DNA of 64,000 bases. It comes from Sebaldella termitidis ATCC 33386. Its GTDB lineage: Bacteria; Fusobacteriota; Fusobacteriia; Fusobacteriales; Leptotrichiaceae. The stretch lies in the NCBI RefSeq assembly GCF_000024405.1, contig NC_013517.1, positions 62,001-126,000 on the forward strand. Reading direction: 5' to 3'. Under the pieces are notes generated by a model. It ran no database searches. It was not told the DNA's origin and saw only the letters and a list, made by a program, of their open reading frames with translations. Below are positions 1 through 7,800 of the stretch, one piece after another; position 1 is the first letter of the stretch; the number at the start of each line of letters is the position of its first letter. The position numbers and the translations under genes are program-made.

Positions 1-3
1 TTA

Positions 4-32
4 TTGACAAAAAGCAATGAATTTGATAAGAT
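4..32 (+). promoter_or_regulatory. sigma70-type promoter at the left edge
   Basis: TTGACA at 4-9 and TAAGAT at 27-32 are separated by exactly 17 bp. It would drive the Com-like gene at 145. The decamer AAAAAGCAAT directly after the -35 box recurs at 91-100, so a repeated operator is possible. Confidence 0.5.
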
Positions 33-144
33 ATTTTTGAGAATAAAAAAATTTATTGCATATTTTAAATTTTAAGACTGTGTTTTTGATAAAAAGCAAT
101 AAAAATTTTAAGGAAATGATTATATTTAAAAAGTGGGGATGATA

Positions 145-285
145 ATGATAAAAACTAAAATGAGATGTAAAGCCTGCGGGAAATTATACATGGAAATAAA
201 AGTGGAAGGAAAAGCAATATGTGATTTTAAATGTAAAAGATGTAAAACACAGAATGTACAGGTAATTACAGAAAAATTCAATTGA
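145..285 (+). CDS. com: Com-like zinc-finger protein (Mu translational regulator family)
   Basis: A 46-residue protein with a four-cysteine finger: C8-x2-C11, then C30-x2-C33, with an extra C26. The layout RCxxCG...CxRCK-TxN is that of the Mu-like prophage Com family; in phage Mu, Com binds mom mRNA and opens its translation start. The ATG at 145 is chosen because GGGG at 135-138 sits 6 nt upstream; the in-frame ATG at 139 abuts that sequence and the one at 160 is too far away. No mom-like modification gene is visible in the window, so the target is unknown. Too short for many gene callers. Membership rests on the cysteine pattern only; another small zinc ribbon is possible. Confidence 0.75.
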   Translation: MIKTKMRCKACGKLYMEIKVEGKAICDFKCKRCKTQNVQVITEKFN

Positions 286-302
286 ATAAAATCAGCATCC
301 CA

Positions 303-345
303 AGCGGATCTTTTGTATAGAAATATACATTAGATCCGCTTTTTA
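303..345 (+). terminator. intrinsic terminator after the Com-like gene
   Basis: AGCGGATC (303-310) pairs perfectly with GATCCGCT (333-340), followed by TTTTATTT. An inner GTATA/TATAC pairing extends the stem. Confidence 0.85.
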
Positions 346-397
346 TTTAAATTTTTCAGCAGTAAAGATAAAAATTAAAAATTGACAGGAGTAATAA

Positions 398-814
398 ATG
401 AAAAAGCAATATAAAGAGTATAAAGTAATTGATAAAGATTTATCTGGATTTTTACTCTATGATGAAAAAATATCTGATAGTTTTTATGAGATTGAGATAG
501 AAGCTATTGAAGATATATGTGATTTGAAAATCAGTGATTTGAAAAAAATTGTGTGTGAAAAAATAGAGGACGGGAACTTCATTGATTTTATAGAAAGGTT
601 ATGCAGAAACAGACTTTTGAGTATTGTTCCCATGCTTGTATTAGATAAGAGAGAGTTTTTTGTTTACGATTTATTTTATAAAGAGAAAGAAACTCAAAGT
701 GAAATAGGAAAAAAATTAGGAATAACACGACAATCTGTAAATAAAATAGTAAAAAAAATAAATATGAAGTTTGAGAATGCAAGCGGCAATATAATAGAAC
801 ATTATTATAAATAA
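398..814 (+). CDS. phage sigma-region-4-like regulator
   Basis: A 138-residue protein. Residues about 80-130 hold a helix-turn-helix of sigma-70 region 4 type: a D/E-rich helix, then TQSEIGKKLGITRQSVNKIV, a typical 'EIAxxLGIxxxxV' recognition motif. The N-terminal half is acidic and unrecognised. The start has AGGAG about 6 nt upstream. Small sigma-like or ArpU-like proteins in this position of a prophage commonly switch on late genes, so this is a candidate late-gene activator; that role is inferred from place and fold. It stands alone between a terminator and the promoter-like region before 919. Confidence 0.65.
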   Translation: MKKQYKEYKVIDKDLSGFLLYDEKISDSFYEIEIEAIEDICDLKISDLKKIVCEKIEDGNFIDFIERLCRNRLLSIVPMLVLDKREFFVYDLFYKEKETQSEIGKKLGITRQSVNKIVKKINMKFENASGNIIEHYYK

Positions 815-918
815 GGGAGTATATAACAAAGTAAAGTTTTTTGTTGACAGAATTCTATATTATAAACAGAAAGAAAAAAATAGATTTTATCTATTAAAAA
901 TATTATTAAGGAGGAAAA

Positions 919-2232
919 ATGGGAGTAATAAAAGACAGTATAAACAAAGGATTTACAGTTGGTGATGTAACAACAACAGATTTTGATGATGAAGCTAAAA
1001 TAAAAGTAAAAGAATATTACGAGTTGGATAAGCTTGAAAGAAAAAAAATGTTGGAATTAGCTGGAAATGTTGATTTAGAGCTTGCTAAAAGAGATATAAA
1101 AATAGGAATATTGGAAGAAAAAATTGAAAATGTTGGTGAAAATAATGGAGGTTCTTCGGAAACTGAAATGAAAACCTATTACCCGCCATCAGAGAATAGT
1201 TATTATTTATTGTACAGGAAGTTAATAACTAAAGCAGAGCTTGATGAAAAATGCAAATTAACAATGGATAAATATAATAATATGTCAATCTATGAAAAAA
1301 GTAATTTTGATTATACTTTAGGTGACCAGTTTGGATATGAGCTGCCTGTAACACTAGAAAAAATAGAAAAATTTATAAATGGAAAACCAATAGGTGAAGC
1401 GCAAAAAAATCTGATGTATATATGTAAAAATTTTGCAGAATGTATAGATCTAAATACAGATTTAAATCTAGAGTTTTATAAAACGAGCTTTAGTAATGAA
1501 TATATAAATGAAAGCTGGTCATATTATAAATTATTTCTTCCAAAACTAAAAATTTATATAAGTACTGGCGGTGAACTTATATTCTCCGAAAATGAAGCTT
1601 TTGGAGTATGGAAAGTTTCAGATAAAAAAGGAGGCATAGTTTATGAGGGTTCTTCAGGATGTCCTGTTATTATTGGATACATTGCATTTGAAAATGGAGA
1701 TTATGAAATAACAATAAGTCTTAATTCAAATTATAAAAGCCATTATTTGTTGAAGACAAATGTTGAAGCAGAAGAGATAAGTTCTTTACCAAATATGCGT
1801 AAAAATCTTAAACTGCAAACAGAAATCATTTCCACATCAATCTCTTACAATTCAGTATGGGGTTATACTCCAATAAATATAGGACGTTATTTGTCATCAA
1901 TACCGCTTGAAAAGATTCAGGCTTTTAGTATAGATAATACTGTCGGAACACAGGTGAATGAAGTGAATATAAGACTTTGCTTAAAAGAAGATATAACAAT
2001 AACAGCAGACAGCTTTTCAGATAAAAAATTTGAGATATTTAAAAATCTAAGTTTTTCAAATATAAACGAAGTTTTAGATATAGAATTAATAGGAAATAAC
2101 AATGAAATTGTGAAAGGAATGTTAACACGTTTAAACTTATCAATAATAGTACCAAAAGGAGAAAGTCTAACATTAAAAAAAGGAACTACATATAAATACA
2201 GAAAATCATATATAAATACTTTTAAATTATAA
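919..2232 (+). CDS. unrecognised 437-residue prophage protein
   Basis: Strong AAGGAGG ribosome-binding site just upstream. Residues 1-75 are charged and helical (probable short coiled coil with a GENNGGSS linker), residues about 85-150 look globular and helical, and the rest (about 190-437) is rich in beta-strand and aromatic residues, ending in a basic tail. There is no signal peptide or membrane segment. I do not recognise the family. It lies between the sigma-like regulator and the tail genes, where a head-tail or virion protein would be expected, but it has its own flanking non-coding DNA and could be an inserted cargo gene or a receptor-binding protein. Confidence 0.6.
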   Translation: MGVIKDSINKGFTVGDVTTTDFDDEAKIKVKEYYELDKLERKKMLELAGNVDLELAKRDIKIGILEEKIENVGENNGGSSETEMKTYYPPSENSYYLLYRKLITKAELDEKCKLTMDKYNNMSIYEKSNFDYTLGDQFGYELPVTLEKIEKFINGKPIGEAQKNLMYICKNFAECIDLNTDLNLEFYKTSFSNEYINESWSYYKLFLPKLKIYISTGGELIFSENEAFGVWKVSDKKGGIVYEGSSGCPVIIGYIAFENGDYEITISLNSNYKSHYLLKTNVEAEEISSLPNMRKNLKLQTEIISTSISYNSVWGYTPINIGRYLSSIPLEKIQAFSIDNTVGTQVNEVNIRLCLKEDITITADSFSDKKFEIFKNLSFSNINEVLDIELIGNNNEIVKGMLTRLNLSIIVPKGESLTLKKGTTYKYRKSYINTFKL

Positions 2233-2382
2233 AGAAAAAATAAATACAAGATGACATAAAAAAGTAAAATGTTATGCTACAGAGGGTAAATTACTGTGGA
2301 AAATAAGGATATGAAGTTTGGTGTAAATAAAAAGGCTGTCAAATTTCTATATAGTGAGGACAAAAAATTATAGCTTTTCTAA

Positions 2383-2451
2383 AGTGTAAACTTTTAGGTT
2401 AACGAATTACTATAAGGTGAGGAAAGCTTACACTGATATACGGCCGTATAT
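2383..2451. other. hairpin plus 16-bp perfect palindrome in a 303-bp gap
   Basis: The gap 2233-2535 holds no gene. AGTGTAAACTTT (2383-2394) and AAAGCTTACACT (2423-2434) form a 12-bp inverted repeat with one mismatch, followed at once by the perfect palindrome ATATACGGCCGTATAT (2436-2451). This is unusually G+C-rich at its centre for this DNA. It looks like an operator or insertion scar rather than a terminator, as no T-run follows. Confidence 0.5.
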
Positions 2452-2535
2452 TAAATCTATTTATATAAATAGTAATAAAAAATTTTTTCTCAAAAAAATG
2501 CATGCATATAAACCAAAAAAAGGGATTTTAAAATT

Positions 2536-2949
2536 ATGATATTGGAATTATTTAAAGAAAAAATTGAAAAAGCAGACTCTAGAATTCCATGTGTAATTGA
2601 TTTTTTAAAGAATTACGAGTATTCTTCTTCAGATTTTGGGATGTTTTTTCTAGAGCCTGAAACTTTAAAGAGTCAGAGTATAAATTTAAAACATGATAAA
2701 ACTCATGAAAGAACATTAAAACTATTGTATATTGCACCGGTTGATGTTTCCTGGGCACCGGAATTTGATATAAAATATCAGATTACATTTTTGGAAAATT
2801 TGATGAAACAATTGTCAAAAGATGAGGATATATTAAAAGAAATAAAGAATTTGGATTATGTATATGCTTTAAAACCAAGAGAAACTAGTGAAAATTCTTA
2901 TATGAAAGAAATAATATTCGAAATAATAATAACTATAAAGGAGAAATAA
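2536..2949 (+). CDS. phage tail terminator / tail completion-like protein
   Basis: A 137-residue protein directly upstream (3-nt gap) of the tail tube protein gene, the usual position of the tail terminator in siphoviruses. The size and the pattern 'short helical N-terminus, then alternating strands ending in a predicted C-terminal strand' fit small tail-completion proteins, but no diagnostic motif is visible. The ribosome-binding site is weak (AAGGGA about 12 nt upstream). The assignment is positional. The alternative is a minor structural protein without assigned role. Confidence 0.5.
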   Translation: MILELFKEKIEKADSRIPCVIDFLKNYEYSSSDFGMFFLEPETLKSQSINLKHDKTHERTLKLLYIAPVDVSWAPEFDIKYQITFLENLMKQLSKDEDILKEIKNLDYVYALKPRETSENSYMKEIIFEIIITIKEK

Positions 2950-2952
2950 AAT

Positions 2953-3882
2953 ATGAATATTGAAGTATTAGCAGCACTACAGACAGCAAAGGGAACAGCA
3001 AAAACAGATACAATGGCAAAATTATCAGCAACAGATTATGGTGTTTTACCATCTGTAGATAAAAAAGTATCAGAAGCTTTAGGATCAGGAAGATGGGTAA
3101 GAGACGGATTTGTATCAAAGATATCAGTAGCCGGGGATGTTCCGGTAGAATTAACAATGGATCAGTTAGAAATACTACTTGCAGGTGCAGGATTTGAGGG
3201 AAAGGTAACAGGGACAGATTATGTTATGACTTCAGGAGCAAGTATTGACAAGTACTTGACAATAGGAGTAAATGATCTTGACAGTGATATGTTTGAGTAT
3301 TCAAAAGACTGTCAGATATCAAGTCTTGCTTTAAATGTACAATTAGAAGCATTTATAAAAGGAACTGCAAATATAATAGGAATGGATCATATAACAGAAA
3401 ATACAAAATTTTCTGGAACAGCAACAGCAGTGAGAGATGAATCATTAATTTGTCTTGGATCAAAAATTACAGAAAAAACTAATGATATTACATCACAAAT
3501 AGAATCATTAGACCTGACAATAGACAATAAATTAGAAGGAAAAGGAGCATTAAATTCTGTTTACTATAAGTCAATAAAGCAGTCAGACAGAGGAAGTGTT
3601 ACACTTGGATTGACATTCAATGAATTTAATAAAGCAAGCTATATGGATGCTCAGGATCTATTGCTGGCTAACGGAGAATTCAAAGTGGAGACTGAATTTG
3701 CAGAATTACAGGATCCAACAAAAAAAGTAGTATTTGAATTCCCTAAATGTAAAATTTCAAAAAATGAAAGAACAGATCTAGCAGGTGCAGGCGGAATGAG
3801 TAAAGAGCTGGAAGCTTTCTATGATGAAACAATAAAATCACCTGTAAAAATAACATTTAAAAACTATACAAGTGTGCTTTAA
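2953..3882 (+). CDS. phage major tail tube protein
   Basis: A 309-residue protein with features of tail tube proteins of the Phage_tube_2 type: an Ala/Thr-rich start, an early 'GR' segment (GSGRWVRDGF, residues about 46-55), a strand followed by LTMDQLEILLAGAGFEG (about 70-86), and a second beta-rich repeat with LTFNEFNKASY near residues 215-225. The two halves look like two related beta-sandwich domains. AAAGGAG precedes the ATG and the gene is coupled to the one before. A hairpin downstream separates it from the chaperone gene, as expected for a highly expressed structural gene. Function is inferred from pattern and gene order. Confidence 0.65.
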   Translation: MNIEVLAALQTAKGTAKTDTMAKLSATDYGVLPSVDKKVSEALGSGRWVRDGFVSKISVAGDVPVELTMDQLEILLAGAGFEGKVTGTDYVMTSGASIDKYLTIGVNDLDSDMFEYSKDCQISSLALNVQLEAFIKGTANIIGMDHITENTKFSGTATAVRDESLICLGSKITEKTNDITSQIESLDLTIDNKLEGKGALNSVYYKSIKQSDRGSVTLGLTFNEFNKASYMDAQDLLLANGEFKVETEFAELQDPTKKVVFEFPKCKISKNERTDLAGAGGMSKELEAFYDETIKSPVKITFKNYTSVL

Positions 3883-3947
3883 TTAGCTATTTCAGAATTT
3901 AATCATTTCATAAATATTGCTTTTCGGATAACATTTCTGTTTAACAG

Positions 3948-3985
3948 GAAGAATGAGGCTCCAAACCTCTTCTTCTCTGTTTAAA
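3948..3985 (+). terminator. hairpin after the tail tube gene
   Basis: GGAAG... at 3948-3958 pairs with CCTCTTCTTC (3966-3975): ten pairs with one bulged T and a 7-nt loop. The following tract is A-rich then TTTTT (3989 onward), so it is more likely a partial terminator or mRNA-stabilising hairpin than a strong stop. Confidence 0.5.
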
Positions 3986-4019
3986 AAAAATTTTTAGAAT
4001 TCATAAGGAGGATTATAAA

Positions 4020-4505
4020 TTGTCTAAAGATATAAAAGAAACAATACATAAGGATATAAAAAAGGAAATCAAAGAAGAAAATATAAAAGCTGAAAAAATA
4101 ATAGAAGACCAGACTGAAGAATCAGAGACAGTAAGGGATAAATCTGCAACTAAGGTATTAACTTACGGTGCTGACGGGGATTTTATTGTGGTTGAACTGG
4201 TGGCCACTTTCAGAAACCTCTATAATTATTTAAATAAACCACGTCATAAGTATAGATATCATAATCAGGGGAGTATAACAGAAAGAATATCTATTTTTTA
4301 TGAATTGGAAGAAAGCCATGATTTTGAATTGCTCTATAATCAGACACTCAAAATCACTTTAGATAATAAAGAAGCAGACAAAACAATAGATAATTTTGTA
4401 ACTTTTCTAAACAGACAGGGAATAATATTCAAAAAAGCACTTGAAGAATTGTTAGAGGAAAATTCGGTGGGTTTGGAATCACAAATGAGGAATCTGTACG
4501 TATAA
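4020..4505 (+). CDS. tail assembly chaperone, short form (lambda gpG analogue)
   Basis: A 161-residue protein starting at TTG, supported by AAGGAGG at 4005-4011, 8 nt upstream; no ATG fits. The first 40 residues are a Lys/Glu-rich tail, followed by a compact alpha/beta domain. It sits between the tail tube and tape measure genes, the fixed place of the tail assembly chaperone pair that coats the tape measure before tube polymerisation. Near its end lies a canonical -1 slippery heptamer and a long overlapping -1 frame (see the next entry). The short protein is made when the ribosome does not slip. The family is assigned by position and frameshift architecture, not by sequence motif. Confidence 0.75.
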   Translation: MSKDIKETIHKDIKKEIKEENIKAEKIIEDQTEESETVRDKSATKVLTYGADGDFIVVELVATFRNLYNYLNKPRHKYRYHNQGSITERISIFYELEESHDFELLYNQTLKITLDNKEADKTIDNFVTFLNRQGIIFKKALEELLEENSVGLESQMRNLYV

Positions 4506-4762
4506 AATATTACAGAGCAGCTTCTATATTTGTAAATGGCCAGAAAACACCTGACAGAGCATTACAGGAAGTTATTATTGATTTAAATAATTATTTGAGA
4601 TATTTTAGGTTTGACGGAATGTCTGGAAGATATATCCTTACGTTTCTTCCATTTTCAAAATCTTATGACGAACATCCTTACTGGCTTATAGAAAAACTGG
4701 AATTTATAGAAGAGGTTATTAATAAAGCTATTTATGAGAAGAATAACAGGAAGAAGAGATAA
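4020..4762 (+). CDS. tail assembly chaperone, frameshifted long form (gpGT analogue)
   Basis: The -1 product shares 152 residues with the short form and then reads 95 more codons in the -1 frame to TAA at 4760-4762, giving 247 residues. The extension is clearly protein-like (aromatic-rich, including YLRYFRFDGMSGRYILTF and a basic RKKR end) and has no ribosome-binding site or start of its own at the junction. In lambda and many siphoviruses the T extension recruits the tail tube protein to the tape measure. The extension is not annotatable by simple ORF calling, because it begins inside the upstream gene. It ends 112 nt before the tape measure start. Confidence 0.8.
4469..4475 (+). promoter_or_regulatory. 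-1 ribosomal slippery heptamer GGGTTTG
   Basis: Read in the zero frame set by the TTG at 4020 it is G GGT TTG, an exact X XXY YYZ heptamer (compare G GGA AAG in lambda). After slippage the next codon is GGA at 4475-4477. No other heptamer of this class was noticed in the overlap. Confidence 0.85.
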
Positions 4763-4785
4763 TATAAAAAGCTTCTTGTTTAAAA

Positions 4786-4814
4786 GCCACCAAAGAAATT
4801 TCTGGTGGTTTTAT
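4786..4814 (+). terminator. intrinsic terminator between chaperone and tape measure genes
   Basis: CCACCA (4787-4792) pairs with TGGTGG (4803-4808) over a short A/T loop, followed by TTTTATT. Confidence 0.6.
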
Positions 4815-4874
4815 TAATTATGAATAATTATTGAATTATGAGGTGTAATTAATAAAAATATAGAGGAGGAAGAT

Positions 4875-7800
4875 ATGGCTACATTTAAGGAAGTAAAAGG
4901 AAGCTATAATAAAGGGTTAGGATATATAAAAAAAGGAGAAAAATATGCTCTCAAAGGAGATGAATTACAAAAACTTGAGTATAAATTAGAGAAGAGGTAT
5001 GGAGAATTTACTGCTCAAATGATAAAGTGGAGTGAAGAAAAAAGCAAAGAATTGAATCGTCCATATACAGAGATTTTAGAATATTCATTGGTATACGCAA
5101 ATTATTTAGATATGAAAGGATATGATCCAAAAGAAATTAAAGAACTTATAAAAAATCAGACAGAGCTTAAAATTAAAATCATAAATGATAAAGGTTATAA
5201 TCCAACTGATGTTGATGGTCTTATAAAAGGTCTCTATGATCAAAAAATTGAATCATTAAATTTTTTTGGTATTGATGAAAAAGAATTTCAAAAAATGCTG
5301 AAAAAGGATGGTATTATAGAAGTTAATTTAAACATAACAAGTGATTTAAATGAAAAATATAATACTTTTTCAAATAAAACAAGTCTGACCAATGAAAATC
5401 AAATTTTGGATAGTAGAATAAATAGAGAACTAAGACCATATTTAGATGGATTTAACGAAATTTATGTTCCACTTAAGAGTTGGATAAACTCTGGGATAAG
5501 TAGTGCGGAGTTGAATAATGAAATTTCACGTATAGAAGAAAATATAAAAAATATATATCCGTACATATCGAAACTTAAAGATGATGTAATAGAGTTTGAT
5601 TCTTTCAAGCAACAAGAGGATTCAAATCCAGATTTAGCAATGATATCAAATAAAAAATACCAAGAAATAATAATAAAATATCCATTTCTTGAAAATAAAC
5701 TTTTGAATAACTCAGATAGTTCAGGATTATGGGTAAAAAACTGGGCAAATTTAGAAAGTACATTAAAAGAAGCTGCAGAGCAGTCTTTAAAAGACAAATG
5801 GTATGATACTAATTTATTAAAAATAGGGAAAGAACGGGATTATATATTAAATGCAACCGAAAGAAACAGAGAAACACGTTCAAAAAATTTTCATAAATTG
5901 TATCAATATCCAATAGAAGATATTATAAAAGATTCAGATGTAATTTTAGCAGCAAGAGATTATAATGATTTAGAACGAACAGAAAAAGAATATAATAAAC
6001 CAAAAGAATTAAAAAAAATAATTGATGTTCTAATAAAAAATGAAACATTTAAAAGAAAATTTGGGTCTTACAATGAATGGGATGGAAACCCATTAAAACA
6101 GTATGAAAATGAACTTCTTAATACAATAGCTGAAGATGTTGCAATTTTCGTAAAAAATCAAGACAGTGATAATTATGAAATTAGTAGAATAATGGAAAAA
6201 ACAGATGATGAATTGAGAACTTTGAAAAATGGATATGAGAACTATAATCCTCTTTCTGAATATGGAAAATATATTAAAGAAGAGTTTTCACCAAAGTTTT
6301 CAGAACAAATGAATATATTAAAAGAAAGACTTGCATCAGCAGTTAAACCAGTAGAAGAATTCGATTCAAATATGAAAGTTAAATTTGATACACTAATGAA
6401 AGATGATGTGATACGTCAAGATTTGGAGAATTATAAAAAAAGTCAAAAAATTTCAGATTATGAGAAATTGAAAAAAGATTTAAATCAACGGTATGGATTA
6501 GCGGATCCAAAAGGTGGTGGACCCATGCCCGCTGCCTATTTATATGATGTTTATGATAAAAATTTTGATCAGATTCAAACGGCGATTAAAAATATCACAG
6601 AATATGCCGGACAAAGTATTCAGAAAAATTCAACTATGCATATAAAGGCATTTGAAAGTTCTGTTAAAACATCATCAGAACAACGTTATAAAATGGAAGA
6701 AAGAAAAGTAAATGGAAAAACTTACTATATTCCGGTTAAAAAAAATGATATTCCGATGAGTGAAGCAGAAAAGAATTTAATGAAACTTACTCAAAGTTAC
6801 AACAATGTACAAAGAGGGATGGGAAAAAATCCAGCAGCACCTATACAAAAAACGGCAACTCAAACAGTAAAAGTACAAAGGAAAGTTCAGCAGCCACAAC
6901 GAACAGTAACTTATAGAGAACCAACAAAATGGGAAGTAATGTCAAAAGAATTGAAAAAAGCGGTAAAAGATCTGGAATCAAAAGCTGGCAAAATGGGAGA
7001 TGTTATTCTTAAGACAAGTGATAAACTTGCAAAACTGGAATTAGAAAAACTGCATAACTTTTCAGATGTAATGGGAATGTCAGAAAGCGATGTCTTATTT
7101 AGTGAGATAGGAATTTTGGAAAAACAGAGACAAATAGCTTTAGAAGTAGGAAAAAAAGAAAAAGTGGAGTCTTTAACAGCGGAAATAAAAGAGAAAAAGA
7201 AAAAGGCTGAGAATGCGAAGTTTTATGATGATATAAATGGATCATATGAGCAGAAAACTAATCAGTTAAATTTTAAACCGTCGGATGAGCAGTATGATGA
7301 CTTCAAGGAAAAATTCGCAGGTTATTATGATGGTAAGATGGAAAATTTAACAAGATTGCTGGTAAATGGTCTTATAACAAAAAACCAGTTTGAAAAGAAT
7401 TCATTAGATTTAATAGAAGAGAAGATCCAAAGACTGATTGAGATGAAGAAGTATGATGAAGCAGTAAAATTAACAATTGAGAAATATCAGGCAGAATATA
7501 CTAAGATACAGGAAGATGCTCAAAAAGATTTGATAAATATTAGGGAAAAAGGAGAAGTATTTGGATACAGGAAATCAGAGATTATTAATCAAGAGTTGGA
7601 GAGAGAAAAGAAATTAAGATCAGATTCATATGAAAAGAATAAGCAAACAGAAGAAATCCTAAATAAAGAGCTAGAAAATTTAAATGAGAAATTGGAAAAA
7701 GCTATAAAAAATAATGATAAAAATGAAATGAAAAGAATAAGAGAAGAAATAGATGATAAAAAAAAGGAAAAAGAAGAATTAGGTACAGAAGAAAAAGCGA

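Noticed and set aside
844-866. TTGACA followed by TATAAA before the 437-residue gene as a promoter
   Set aside because: Spacing is only 11 bp, too short for sigma70; could be bound by a phage activator but cannot be claimed.
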